Assembly (NCBI RefSeq): GCF_023920225.1
Contig: NZ_CP092587.1
Span: forward strand, 1,426,001 to 1,490,000
Source of the DNA: Vibrio gazogenes
GTDB taxonomy: Bacteria; Pseudomonadota; Gammaproteobacteria; Enterobacterales; Vibrionaceae
Reading direction: 5' to 3'
DNA: 64,000 bases
Positions 55,448 to 64,000 of this stretch are shown piece by piece. Each line of letters begins with the position of its first letter. Position 1 is the first letter of the stretch. The notes under the pieces are model-generated. The model did not search any database. It was not told the origin of the DNA and saw only the letters and a program-made list of their open reading frames with translations. Both the position numbers and the translations under genes were made by a program.

Positions 55448-56304
55448 CTTACTCCTCCAACTTTTGTAAATATCGTATCAAAATTATTAATTCCCCAGTT
55501 CACAAAGGGTTTGGGATTTAACGAGCGGCCAACAAAACGAATTTCATAATGGAGGTGTGGCCCGGTACTCAATCCAGAATTGCCCACGTAACCAATGAGA
55601 TCACCCTTGTTGACGAACTCACCCATTTTGACAGCAAATTTATTCATATGAGAATAAGAGCTGGAAAATCCGAATGAATGTCTCAATCTTAGATAATTTC
55701 CGGATCCTTTAACCAGGCTAGGGCGCACAACTTCGACCACGCCGTCGGCTGGCGCATAAATCTTGGTGCCTTTTGGCGCTGAAAAATCCTGACCGCGATG
55801 GAATTCACTTTTTCCGGTCACCGGATTAATCCGACGCCCATAACCGGAAGACATTCTGGCATTGGGAACCGGATAGCCGTTCGGGATCTGATTCAACAGC
55901 ACCATACGGACAGAGGAAGTGATCGCTGCGGTATCCAAGCGGGATTCAATGGTGGCGTCGTCGGAGTCACTGACACCGAGAACTTTTTCCAAATCACCCA
56001 GACGATCCGAGACCGTCTGCATCTTTTCTTCACGATCAAGTAGCTCACTCTGTAAACCGATCTTTAGTTTTTTGAGTGAGGCGACATCTTCTGAAAGTGA
56101 CATTGACTGATTTTCCAGCTCTTTTTGCTTTGATTTAGCAAAATCCACTTCGTTCATCAGGTAATAAATGATACCAGCAGTACTAATAATCGCTGCCATC
56201 AGGATATAACCCGCACTTTTAATAAATTTCTGATACCAACGGCCGACATAAAAATGATGTGTTCCGTTGATAGAAGATACTGATATAACGAGGTTTTCTT
56301 TCAT
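55351..56304 (-). CDS. Membrane-anchored M23 peptidoglycan endopeptidase
   Basis: A 317-residue LytM/M23 protein. A membrane helix lies at about 30-50 (GYILMAAIISTAGIIYYL), then a coiled coil at about 55-110, then the M23 domain. The zinc-site residues are visible: His 169 and Asp 173 (FHRGQD), the active-site His 219 (SYSHM), and His 250/252 (GPHLHYE). It should cleave peptide cross-links in the wall. The C-terminal 30 residues are coded in the region that overlaps the bactofilin gene. Confidence 0.92.
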   Translation of the reverse strand: MKENLVISVSSINGTHHFYVGRWYQKFIKSAGYILMAAIISTAGIIYYLMNEVDFAKSKQKELENQSMSLSEDVASLKKLKIGLQSELLDREEKMQTVSDRLGDLEKVLGVSDSDDATIESRLDTAAITSSVRMVLLNQIPNGYPVPNARMSSGYGRRINPVTGKSEFHRGQDFSAPKGTKIYAPADGVVEVVRPSLVKGSGNYLRLRHSFGFSSSYSHMNKFAVKMGEFVNKGDLIGYVGNSGLSTGPHLHYEIRFVGRSLNPKPFVNWGINNFDTIFTKVGGVRWESLINNVEQRVSAQLQLSSLKVAPLMASSE

Positions 56305-56621
56305 ACATCATCAGCATTTGCAAATACAATGTCAGGATTCTATCAGTTTTCTGTCAATGATTGAATTTTCATCAGTGATCTTGAGTGGAAAACAGCAATA
56401 TTTTGTGCTTTTCGAGTAAATGGCACGCCTAGGCACCGATATGTATATGTCCTGTCGGTGCGGGTCTTATTCAAAAATAGTTGTTGAGGGGATTTCAGTG
56501 CGCTAGCTGGTGGCCACAGGTTGGATGAGATTGTTTGTAATCTGAATATCATGATCATACTGAATTTAATCTGACAATTGCCCAAAAAATAAGTGCTTAT
56601 TCGGGCATTGAGATGAGTATG

Positions 56622-57662
56622 TTAACTGATCATCGTCGACCATAAATCTTGTAATTCTTGCTCATCAAATGCATTAACATTGTCTAACTCTTGTGAAAAG
56701 AAAGTCTTGGAGTGCGGGTTGTTGGGATGCCATCTGGTGTAAGACACCATATCGGGATGATATATTGCGAGTGTTTTTTTCTTCAACCCAGTTGCGATAT
56801 GTACAGTTGCTGTATCGACAGACACGATAATATTACTCATATCAATATGTGTTGCCACATCATCGATTGAAGCACATTGTTCATCACAGAAAACATTATC
56901 GTTAAATTTTTGGCAGATACGCTTGACTAAATCAGAAGTGAGCGGTGAAGAGGATAGAAATACAGAGTATCCATTGTGTGCAAATATTGGAATAATTCTA
57001 CAGATTGTTTCTTCATTCATACTCTTTGATTTATTACTGCCAAATGGATTGAAAAATACCACTTTTCTATTTTTGAATTGTGGTTCCATTCTCTCTCGGC
57101 AATGAGGTGACAGCGGGATAATATAAGAACTGTCATATTTCGTAATATTAAATGATGATAATAAGCTATTGAATCTTTCAACATAGTGACCATCATTCTT
57201 GAGACGAAGGTTATACATTTTTACATCAGGCAATATCCCTGCATTTGATTCAGCCGATATCATTCTCAAAAGAAATAGATCTTTCATTTTTACGATGTCT
57301 TGTGCATTGATAGCAATGTCGACTTTCCCTAACTCTTTGGTTAGTTTGAATATTTCAAAGTATGATGGGCGTTTTTTTAATGAATAGACTTTATCAACAA
57401 ATTCCATTTTCTGATAAAAGTCATAGGTATTCTTTGAAGAAATGACTTTGATGACTGAGTTTGGAATATTTTCTTTGATGGCTTTCATTGCAAATGATGA
57501 TATGACCGAGTCACCATATTTAGAGTCACTTCGAATAAATAAAAAGTTTTCAACATGATTACGATTGAAATCTTTTTTACGAATGTCAAAAATTATTTTT
57601 CCTAGCCAGAACCTAAAGTCATCTCTAAATAACTGGAACTTTGATATCAAGCCTTTACTCAT
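56622..57662 (-). CDS. Glycosyltransferase family 9 (heptosyltransferase-like)
   Basis: A 346-residue GT-B protein. NFLFIRSDSKYGDSVISSF at the N-terminus and VSVDTATVHIATGLKKKTLAIY (here VSVDTATVHIATG) in the C-terminal half match the GT9 family of LPS heptosyltransferases. The gene is clearly more AT-rich than its neighbours and is not linked to other LPS genes here, which suggests horizontal origin. The exact sugar is unknown. A hairpin (TGCCC/GGGCA with AATAAG/CTTATT) follows the stop at about 56578-56609. Confidence 0.82.
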   Translation of the reverse strand: MSKGLISKFQLFRDDFRFWLGKIIFDIRKKDFNRNHVENFLFIRSDSKYGDSVISSFAMKAIKENIPNSVIKVISSKNTYDFYQKMEFVDKVYSLKKRPSYFEIFKLTKELGKVDIAINAQDIVKMKDLFLLRMISAESNAGILPDVKMYNLRLKNDGHYVERFNSLLSSFNITKYDSSYIIPLSPHCRERMEPQFKNRKVVFFNPFGSNKSKSMNEETICRIIPIFAHNGYSVFLSSSPLTSDLVKRICQKFNDNVFCDEQCASIDDVATHIDMSNIIVSVDTATVHIATGLKKKTLAIYHPDMVSYTRWHPNNPHSKTFFSQELDNVNAFDEQELQDLWSTMIS

Positions 57663-58160
57663 TAAATATCACCATCATACAGTTTAAATTATCTTTGCTT
57701 CAAGTTTGTTCTATATCATTATTTAAATATACAACATATAGCAAGCAGATATATGTTGGTGAAGCAAGCTTCCATTTCCTACGTATATAACGCTGTAATT
57801 TTACGCAAAACACATAGCAAAATATCTCCTGATCATATCAGAATGGTCAGTTGATAGTGAAGCTATTTATGTGTCAATCTTCGGACAACGCTGTGTGATC
57901 CTGATTAGGGAAGTTTTACTCTCAGGTATCAGACTTGCGTCGCGTCATCACATTCAATCTGGCAGTCTCATGATGTATTGAATCTCTTGCCGATTGTTCG
58001 GGCATTTGGGGTAATTTTGGCCGTCAACCGATAGTCTGTATAATGGATTGGTTGAAAAAACAATTCATTAGCAACAAATCGTATGAGAAACTATCGACTT
58101 CGGCATTGTTCGATTAAGATGACGGACAATTTATTGATACATACATTGAAGGATTAATCG
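57663..58160. other. Intergenic region without a recognisable gene
   Basis: About 500 AT-rich bases between the divergent GT9 and DUF134 genes. Promoters for both must lie here. No coding sequence, strong dyad or repeat was seen. Confidence 0.5.
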
Positions 58161-58436
58161 ATGGGGCGGAATAAAATTCCTCGTGTTATTTGTGGCAAAC
58201 CTGCAGATAGTTGTTTCAAACCGAACGGTATTCCGATGGGCCAACTTGAGCATCTTGATTTAGCTGCCGATGAATTTGAAGCACTGCGCTTGGTTGATTT
58301 ACAAGGGATGCATCAGCAGGATGCGGCAGTTGCAATGGGAGTCTCCCGGCAAACGCTGGCAAATTTGGTCAAGGCTGCCCGTTTCAAAGTCGCGGACTGT
58401 TTAGTCAATGGTAAAGCATTGATGATGAGTCATTAA
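58161..58436 (+). CDS. DUF134 helix-turn-helix protein
   Basis: A 91-residue DUF134 protein, somewhat short for the family. The start MGRNKIPRVICGKP and the helix-turn-helix QQDAAVAMGVSRQTLANLVKAAR are typical, as are several Cys near the N-terminus. DUF134 proteins are putative DNA-binding regulators that often stand beside NifX/NifB-like proteins, as here. GAAGGA precedes the ATG. Confidence 0.88.
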   Translation: MGRNKIPRVICGKPADSCFKPNGIPMGQLEHLDLAADEFEALRLVDLQGMHQQDAAVAMGVSRQTLANLVKAARFKVADCLVNGKALMMSH

Positions 58437-58624
58437 ATAATCTTTCTTTCTATTTTCTGACCGCCTGCTTTTCTGACAGACAACCTGGCATGCAACATCA
58501 ACAGTATGTCCGGTTATTTGTATCCGTGATGAACTTGTTTCTCTGATTTCTCGATACATCGCTCAAATCTTCCTGTCACACCATCTTGTGGTGTTATTCG
58601 ACATTTTCTGAAAATTTATAATTT

Positions 58625-58663
58625 GCATATGCCAAAAAATAGGACTATAAATAGCATATGCCA
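58625..58663. promoter_or_regulatory. Two GCATATGCCA sites upstream of the NifX-like gene
   Basis: GCATATGCCA occurs at 58625-58634 and 58654-58663, 29 bp apart. GCATATGC is a palindrome, so the two sites may be operators, possibly of the DUF134 protein. Confidence 0.5.
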
Positions 58664-58670
58664 ATTAATT

Positions 58671-58730
58671 GAGGTGCAAATCCTCACTCTGTCGATGACA
58701 GGACAGCACTGGTGAGCACCGTTTTTATTT
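58671..58730 (+). ncRNA. Structured leader of the NifX-like gene, candidate attenuator
   Basis: Nested stems: GGTGC/GCACC (58673-58677 with 58716-58720), TCAC/GTGA (58684-58687 with 58712-58715) and CTGTC/GACAG (58689-58693 with 58697-58701), then GTTTTTATTT. An alternative hairpin, GAGG/CCTC (58671-58674 with 58682-58685), would compete with the outer stems. This resembles a transcription attenuator. No known riboswitch class was recognised. Confidence 0.5.
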
Positions 58731-58806
58731 CGATCAAACGCTTATTTCGACCAAGCTAATTTTGTCGGTTGGGTTTGATCAACACTCAGTACAGGAGTTA
58801 TTTCTG

Positions 58807-59343
58807 ATGATTATTGCTATCCCGATGAAAGAAGACCGAATTGCCAACCATTTTACCAAAGCTGACCATTTTCTTTTTATGAATGAGTCTGGTGAGGTAG
58901 TGGGACAGAAACCCAATCCTGCGCAACATGCTGGTTGTTCAGGGAAGTCAGCATTACTTGCATTACTCCAGAGCGAGCAGGTTGAACGAGTGATTGTTCG
59001 TCATATAGGTCAGCGGATGCTGGGGCGGTTACTTGAAAACCAGTTGACTGTGTTTCAAACGCATACGGGGCGCCAGACTTTGCAGCACATTGTCCAGACC
59101 GGGGGGGAACTGGTTCCGCTCACCGATGCAGAGCAGGGGCGTCAGTCCGTGAACTATCAAACGAAGCAACAACAAGGCGGCTGTTGCGGGCATCATCAGC
59201 ATGGACATCATGACCATGTTCATGCCCACGGTCAGGGACATCGTTGTTGTGAGACAGGTGAGCAGCATCGTGGGTGTGGTGCCCATGAAAACGGTGAACA
59301 TCATCAACATCGATCTGGCAAAGGGCGTTGTTGTCACCATTGA
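58807..59343 (+). CDS. NifX/NifB-type (dinitrogenase Fe-Mo cofactor) protein with His/Cys-rich tail
   Basis: A 178-residue protein. The N-terminal 110 residues are a Nitro_FeMo-Co domain (MIIAIPMKEDRIANHFTKAD, VERVIVRHIGQRMLGRLL), a fold that binds iron-sulfur or molybdenum cofactors. The C-terminal 55 residues are a metal-binding tail rich in His and Cys (CCGHHQHGHHDHVHAHG, RCCETGEQHRGCG, RCCHH). AGGAG precedes the ATG at 58807. No nitrogenase genes are nearby, so the role may be in metal handling. It sits with a DUF134 gene and a structured leader. Confidence 0.85.
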   Translation: MIIAIPMKEDRIANHFTKADHFLFMNESGEVVGQKPNPAQHAGCSGKSALLALLQSEQVERVIVRHIGQRMLGRLLENQLTVFQTHTGRQTLQHIVQTGGELVPLTDAEQGRQSVNYQTKQQQGGCCGHHQHGHHDHVHAHGQGHRCCETGEQHRGCGAHENGEHHQHRSGKGRCCHH

Positions 59344-59372
59344 ATAGGTTGTCACCCCTGAAAAAGCATAAT

Positions 59373-59396
59373 AATGAGAGCCATGTGGCTCTCATT
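59373..59396. terminator. Terminator between the NifX-like gene and mdlB
   Basis: AATGAGAGCCA and TGGCTCTCATT form an 11-bp stem with a 2-base loop between convergent genes. The T-rich stretch follows on the minus strand, so it mainly serves the ABC exporter operon. Confidence 0.75.
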
Positions 59397-59429
59397 CATG
59401 TGATGGGGTATTTGATATAGGTGACGTTG

Positions 59430-61214
59430 TCACTTGGCGGCTTGAGCCACGCGTTTCTCCTGCTGTTGTAATTGATACATGGCACGATATCGTCCCTGTG
59501 GTAACGCCATGAGTTGGTGATGGTCACCCTGTTCGGTTAAGTGGCCATGATCCAATACCAGAATTTGATCGGCATGGCGAATAGTGGACAAACGATGGGC
59601 AACCACAATCAGCGTGACTTGACCTTGCAGATCGTTCAGCGCCCGCTGGACAACCTGTTCGGTCTCACTATCGACATTCGCGGTGGCTTCATCCAGTAAC
59701 AACACCTTGGGTGAACCTGCCAAAGCACGGGCGATAATCAGTTGTTGACGTTGCCCGGTTGAAAGCCGCAAGCCGCCCTCGCCGAGCTGTGTCTGGTAAC
59801 CCTCGCTCATGGCAATAATCACATTATGCAAATGGGCTTGACGAGCAGCAAGGCGTACTGCTGCCTCGCTTAAGTTCCGTCCCATATCGATGTTATCGAA
59901 TATGGTAGTGGCAAGAATAAACGGATCCTGTGGAATAAAACTGACCCCTTGACGTAAGGCATCATGACTATAGTGATCAAGGGGATGCTCATCAATACAG
60001 ATCGTGCCTGACTGGGGCTGATAAAAATTGAGTAACAGACTCATTAAGGTACTTTTACCACTGCCGGTATGTCCGACGATGGCAAAGAATTGTCCGGCAT
60101 TGACTTCGGCATTGATATCCTGCAGCACCGGATGCTTATTTTGATAAGCAAAATTCAAGTTTTTGATACTCAGATGTCCGGCGTCAATCCGGGAAAAGGT
60201 GCCTTTTTCGGGCTTTACCGAAGATTCTTGCAGTAGTTCATAGACTCGGTTACCCGCTACAATGGCTTGCTGGTATAACCCAAAACGTTGGGTAATTTCG
60301 ATCAATGGCTCTGAAAATCGTCCCAAATAGTTGAGGTAAGCGTATAGCACCCCGATTTCCGCAACTCCCTGAACTACTTGCAGACCAAAAAACCACACCA
60401 CACCACCCAGCACCATAATGCTGAGTAAGTTGATTGCCGGGCGGAGCAGCAAGGATGAAATCGTCACGGTTTTCAGGCGGGTATCGTAGTAATGCGCATT
60501 GATCTGATCAAACTGAGACAGTTTCGCCTGTTGTTGATTCGTTGCCTGAATCACGGTCATACCGCTAATGGACTCATTCATTGTTGCGTTAATGTCTGAA
60601 CGTAAACGGCGGCTGTCGGTGACGTTTTTGACACTGAAACGTTGATACAAATAAATTAATCCTATCACTGTCGGCAACAGCATGAGGGCGACCAGCATCA
60701 GTTGCATGTCCAAAATCGCCATGGCAATCAAAATACCAATCAGTAGAATGATATTGGTCAGAACATTGGATAAAAACTGCACGTAAATATCTTTAATTGA
60801 CTCGGTATCATTGGTAATCCGGCTGACCAGTTGCCCGGTACGGGCATAATCGAAATACGACATTGGCAAAGACAGGACATGCTTAAACACCCGTTTGCGA
60901 ATATCAAGCACCGCGAACAATGCCATATCCAAAAAACGCAGTGTTTGTCGATACTTGAGGTAAGTTCCCACGATTGTTGACAGAATAAACAGACTGATAA
61001 TGCCGACAATCGGCCAGAACGGATAATGATCCGGCACAATAAAGTCATCGATGAACACTTTGCTCAATAGCGGGCCTAACACCTCAAATCCCGTTGCAAT
61101 CACAACCAGAATTAAGGTTTTAATCAATAAAGCTTTGTCGGCGAAAACATAACTCATCAATAGGCGTAGTGAGCCAGCGTGTTTATCATCCCGCTTGGAA
61201 TTCTTGATACTCAT
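59430..61214 (-). CDS. mdlB: ABC exporter half-transporter (MdlB-like)
   Basis: A 594-residue protein with six N-terminal membrane segments and a C-terminal ATPase: Walker A GHTGSGKST, signature LSTGQRQQ, Walker B LLLDEATANVD and H-loop VAHRLS. This half has the normal catalytic Glu. It pairs with the MdlA-like protein coded just before it, with which it shares an ATGA overlap. The substrate is unknown; lipids or drugs are usual. Confidence 0.92.
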   Translation of the reverse strand: MSIKNSKRDDKHAGSLRLLMSYVFADKALLIKTLILVVIATGFEVLGPLLSKVFIDDFIVPDHYPFWPIVGIISLFILSTIVGTYLKYRQTLRFLDMALFAVLDIRKRVFKHVLSLPMSYFDYARTGQLVSRITNDTESIKDIYVQFLSNVLTNIILLIGILIAMAILDMQLMLVALMLLPTVIGLIYLYQRFSVKNVTDSRRLRSDINATMNESISGMTVIQATNQQQAKLSQFDQINAHYYDTRLKTVTISSLLLRPAINLLSIMVLGGVVWFFGLQVVQGVAEIGVLYAYLNYLGRFSEPLIEITQRFGLYQQAIVAGNRVYELLQESSVKPEKGTFSRIDAGHLSIKNLNFAYQNKHPVLQDINAEVNAGQFFAIVGHTGSGKSTLMSLLLNFYQPQSGTICIDEHPLDHYSHDALRQGVSFIPQDPFILATTIFDNIDMGRNLSEAAVRLAARQAHLHNVIIAMSEGYQTQLGEGGLRLSTGQRQQLIIARALAGSPKVLLLDEATANVDSETEQVVQRALNDLQGQVTLIVVAHRLSTIRHADQILVLDHGHLTEQGDHHQLMALPQGRYRAMYQLQQQEKRVAQAAK

Positions 61215-62950
61215 GAGGATGTACTCTCCATCGCCTGTTCCATCTGTTGATAGTCTGCCATTCGTGAATACCAGCCATCGCCCGCAATTAATTGTTGATG
61301 TTTGCCTCTTTCAATCACTTCACCATGAGCCATGACAATAATTTCATCCGCGTGTTCCACCGCAGATAAACGGTGACTGACAATGATGAGTGTCTGAGCT
61401 TTTCGTTGCCGCAGATGTTGAATGATGATTTTTTCCGTCCGGATATCAACGGCCGAGAGCGCATCATCCAGAATGAGGAGTGGTGCATCACTGATCAATG
61501 CCCGGGCAATCGAAATTCGTTGTCGTTGTCCCCCGGATAGGGTTACGCCGCGCTCTCCGACTGCGGTCTGATAGCCATCGGGGAACTGGCGGATATCATT
61601 ATCAATCGCGGCCAATTTGGCGGCTTGATAGACATGTTCATCGGTGGCTGTGGGACGTCCCATCCGGATATTTTCCATAATCGTGGTACTGAACAGAAAT
61701 GCATCCTGAGGAACATAAGCATAAAGTGCCCGCAGTTGAGTCAGCGGAATCTGACGCAGTGGTGTGCCACCGATTTGTATGGCACCTTCTCCGGATTCCC
61801 AGTAGCGCATCAACAGTTGGAGGAGTGTTGATTTCCCCGCACCGGTGGCACCGACAATCCCGAATACGCAGTTTTCCTTCAAACGAAACGACACATTTTT
61901 CAGGCTTGGCTGAGGGATGTCCGGATAATGAAATGTTAAGTGGCTGACCGTTACCCGATGTCCTTTGGGGGTGAACTGGCCGTGATCTTCGATAGTATCG
62001 GGTAAAGTGAGTAACTCATCGAGACGTTCGATAGCCGCATTCCCGCGTTGCAATATATTCATTAACCAGCCAAAGGCAAACATCGGCCAGATCAACTCTG
62101 ACAAATACAATGTGAAACTGGTTAATTGTCCGACAGTTAAGCGGCTTTCGTGAATTTGCCAGCCGCCGGCAAGTAAGACGGTGAGTAAAGCAGCGCCAAG
62201 GCTCAACTGAATGATAGGGTCAAACAAGGCTTCAGAACGCTGCACTTTATAGGTGCTGTTGGCAGCCTGTTCTGCAATCTGGTTAAACTGTTCGGCTTCG
62301 ATTGATTCTCTGCCCATCGATTTAATCATGCGAATGCCAGTCATGGCTTGTTGGGTCTGCTCATTCAATGAGGAAAAGCGGTCAAGTGTGGTTTTGAATT
62401 GGTGATGAATCCGGCTGGACAGACGGTAAAAGCCAATCCCCATGAATGGAAAGGGGAGGATGGCTAAAGCTGCCAACTGCCAGTCGATAAAAATAAACAT
62501 CATCACGAGGACCAGGATAAAAGTCAGTAACCCGTCAAAGCCTGATAAGATCCCTTCACCCGCAGCGATTTCAACTGCATCAATATCATTGGTCGCGCGC
62601 GCCATCAAATCACCGGTTGAGTGGTGATTATAGAATGCCTGTCCTTGCCGGGTCAGACGCTGATAAAACTGCTGGCGTAAGAGATTGCCCAGTTTATAGG
62701 ATGTGCCGAATAACATTCGTCGCCAGCCATAACGGAGCAGGTAGACGATAATACTGGCGAGCAATAAACCGAGTAGGTCGTATTTGGCTTGTGCCATGGT
62801 ACGAGTTTCGAGCAGGTGGTCGATGGTTTGACCAATAAACCATGGAATAGCCATATTGATCAGCGCGACGATGACGAGCATAAGTAACGCGAATGTGTAA
62901 GTCAGCCAATAGCGGCGAAAGAACCATCCCAAGTGTTGAAATAATTGCAT
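61211..62950 (-). CDS. mdlA: ABC exporter half-transporter (MdlA-like)
   Basis: A 579-residue partner of MdlB with the same layout. Walker A is GATGAGKST, the signature LSGGQRQRISIARA and Walker B LLILDDALSAVD, so the usual catalytic Glu is Asp. This is the degenerate-site pattern of heterodimeric exporters. Its stop overlaps the mdlB start (ATGA). The start at 62950 has GGAT a little farther upstream than ideal. Confidence 0.92.
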   Translation of the reverse strand: MQLFQHLGWFFRRYWLTYTFALLMLVIVALINMAIPWFIGQTIDHLLETRTMAQAKYDLLGLLLASIIVYLLRYGWRRMLFGTSYKLGNLLRQQFYQRLTRQGQAFYNHHSTGDLMARATNDIDAVEIAAGEGILSGFDGLLTFILVLVMMFIFIDWQLAALAILPFPFMGIGFYRLSSRIHHQFKTTLDRFSSLNEQTQQAMTGIRMIKSMGRESIEAEQFNQIAEQAANSTYKVQRSEALFDPIIQLSLGAALLTVLLAGGWQIHESRLTVGQLTSFTLYLSELIWPMFAFGWLMNILQRGNAAIERLDELLTLPDTIEDHGQFTPKGHRVTVSHLTFHYPDIPQPSLKNVSFRLKENCVFGIVGATGAGKSTLLQLLMRYWESGEGAIQIGGTPLRQIPLTQLRALYAYVPQDAFLFSTTIMENIRMGRPTATDEHVYQAAKLAAIDNDIRQFPDGYQTAVGERGVTLSGGQRQRISIARALISDAPLLILDDALSAVDIRTEKIIIQHLRQRKAQTLIIVSHRLSAVEHADEIIVMAHGEVIERGKHQQLIAGDGWYSRMADYQQMEQAMESTSS

Positions 62951-63529
62951 GTAATTTTTATCCGGATAAGCGTGTGAGCGTTGTTTTTTCTAGGCTGCTC
63001 ATATTGAGTCGATTGCATTGTCTACCGGAACATTCTTACGTAAACCAAGTCACCTTGTCTAGGGACTGTTGACCTTTCGTGATGGTTTTTGCAGCAATTT
63101 GTCGTGCATTGAGTCAAGGCAGGTCATGTGAAGTGTAGCGCTCTACATGAACCATGACCTAACGCTGGATAAATGAGCGACAAATGCTGCCCAGAGGGTT
63201 CATCTGAACGAGTCTTGCTCTTTGTTACGGGTCATTTGCTTAGGATAGCTAAGCGGCATGCCCCGCGCCGCGATCAATACCCGTTCAGATTGAACAAAAT
63301 TCAACCACGGAAGGTCAACCGCCCCTAGTCAGGCGTCCTGAACTTGCTTTTATGTGGTCGCATGGTTGGCATGATTGCGGTTGTTACGCGACTCAAAATT
63401 CCTTGGTCCTGAGCGTGCTTTGGTTGTGAAGTCGATGTTTTTTGGGTGTATCCCCGATACTTTGGGTATAGTAATCTTTTCTGCCTACCGTTAAACTTTG
63501 TCCAATTTTTTTATCAATCAGGTTGCTTT
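62951..63529. other. Intergenic region between mdlA and apbE
   Basis: About 580 bp; roughly half is the foldback repeat described separately at 63059-63328. The rest holds the divergent promoters of mdlA and apbE and no gene. Confidence 0.6.
63059..63328. repeat. 270-bp MITE-like foldback element
   Basis: The ends are imperfect inverted repeats: CTAGGGACTGTTGACCTTTC at 63059 and GAAGGTCAACCGCCCCTAG ending at 63328, with CTAG at both edges. Inside is a long foldback: GCAGCAATTTGTCG (63091-63104) with CGACAAATGCTGC (63178-63190), containing a hairpin GGTCATG..TGTAG-CGCT-CTACA..CATGACC, and a further ATCTGAACG/CGTTCAGAT pair (63202/63282). It codes for nothing. A fragment of one end is also found at 48917-48945. 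Confidence 0.75.
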
Positions 63530-64000
63530 ATGTTTACCCAAAGAATGTTGTTGAACCGTTTTCGTTGTGTTGTTGCACTGGTGTGCCTTGTCATGGTGAC
63601 GGCCTGTAGTCGGACACCGGAGTTACAAAAGTTGGAAGGTTATGCGCAGGGAACAACCTATCATATCAGTTGGTGGTCTGAGTCGGGTGTTTCGAGCGAT
63701 GAGATTCGTCCGCTGTTTGATCAGCAATTGGCAGGGATTGATAAAGAGTTATCGACTTATCGGAATGATTCTTATATTTCAAAATTTAATCAGAGTACCT
63801 CAACTCAGTGGCAACCGGCCTCAGATGATTTTTTACGACTCCTGAGTATTGCGCGGCAGATCAATCAGAAAACCCAAGGTTGTTATGATCCGACTATCGG
63901 GCCGCTATTCAATTTGTGGGGATTCAAAAAGCATGATTTCAAAGTGCCGGATAGTCAGCAAATCGCAGCTGTGAAAGCAGATATTGGGTTGGACAAAATT
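63530..64000 (+). CDS. apbE: ApbE-like FAD:protein FMN transferase, N-terminal part
   Basis: The first 157 codons are present; the window ends inside the gene. It begins with a lipoprotein signal ending in VTAC (Cys 26), as in ApbE lipoproteins, and carries GTTYHISWW, the IDKELSTYRNDSYISKFN block and YDPTIGPLFNLWGF. ApbE attaches FMN to Thr residues of proteins such as NqrB/NqrC in the periplasm; Vibrio uses it for the Na+-pumping NADH:quinone reductase. The ATG at 63530 has AGGT upstream. Confidence 0.92.
   Translation, partial: MFTQRMLLNRFRCVVALVCLVMVTACSRTPELQKLEGYAQGTTYHISWWSESGVSSDEIRPLFDQQLAGIDKELSTYRNDSYISKFNQSTSTQWQPASDDFLRLLSIARQINQKTQGCYDPTIGPLFNLWGFKKHDFKVPDSQQIAAVKADIGLDKI

Noticed and set aside
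56343..56585. An 80-codon minus-strand frame between M23 peptidase and GT9 genes
   Set aside because: Low-quality composition, no ribosome site, and it overlaps a terminator-like hairpin.
58671..58730. Known riboswitch class such as Moco, c-di-GMP or cobalamin
   Set aside because: None of their conserved core sequences could be recognised; it is reported only as a structured leader.
1..64000. CRISPR arrays, tRNA or rRNA genes
   Set aside because: No regularly spaced identical repeats and no cloverleaf or rRNA-like sequence were seen.

Overview
The window looks like a chromosomal segment of a marine gammaproteobacterium, most likely a Vibrio. Reasons: the 2,3-dihydroxybenzoate (DHB) siderophore genes resemble Vibrio vanchrobactin-type loci, the gene style and moderate GC fit, and a PoNe/PoNi-type T6SS module, an IS200 element, a VgrG and Vibrio-like short dispersed repeats are present. 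No tRNA, rRNA or CRISPR array was seen.

Region 1 (1-20.5 kb) is a nearly complete iron-regulated catecholate siderophore locus: the end of a Fes-type esterase, an MbtH protein, a dimodular NRPS (C-A-T-E-C-A-T-TE), FepC/G/D/B import proteins, an EntS-type exporter, and EntB, EntE, EntC and EntA for DHB synthesis and activation. The second adenylation domain carries the EntF-type serine code. The first has an acidic pocket suited to Arg or Lys and is followed by an epimerase. The expected product is therefore DHB-D-Arg/Lys-L-Ser or an oligomer of it (vanchrobactin or chrysobactin class). Fur-box-like sites lie in the divergent promoters. An IS200-type element sits between the convergent entB and entE genes.

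Region 2 (20.5-39.5 kb) holds small-molecule uptake and catabolism: a seven-gene operon (polar amino acid ABC importer, RidA, IclR regulator, D-threonine aldolase/D-serine dehydratase-like PLP enzyme); a GntR-like LacI regulator facing an ascorbate-type PTS operon across a strong double operator; a secreted trypsin-like protease; an AraC regulator facing an OCD-like protein/RidA/FAD-oxidase/APC-permease operon; and a second AraC regulator facing a DASS-type transporter.

Region 3 (39.5-46.9 kb) is a type VI secretion island: VgrG with a C-terminal extension, a predicted PD-(D/E)xK (PoNe-like) nuclease effector, its PoNi-like immunity protein, a small membrane protein, the 27-residue tail of a lost second effector, and a second immunity gene that shares an almost identical 3' half with the first. 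A very structured non-coding stretch follows.

Region 4 (46.9-64 kb) holds a LysR regulator with a flavodoxin-fold quinone reductase; an Fe3+/aminoethylphosphonate-type ABC importer with a LacI regulator and a metallophosphoesterase, with a good CRP site upstream; overlapping M23 peptidase and bactofilin genes; an orphan GT9 glycosyltransferase; a DUF134 regulator and a NifX-like protein with a His/Cys-rich tail behind a structured leader; an MdlAB-type heterodimeric ABC exporter; a 270-bp MITE-like foldback element; and the start of an ApbE lipoprotein gene.
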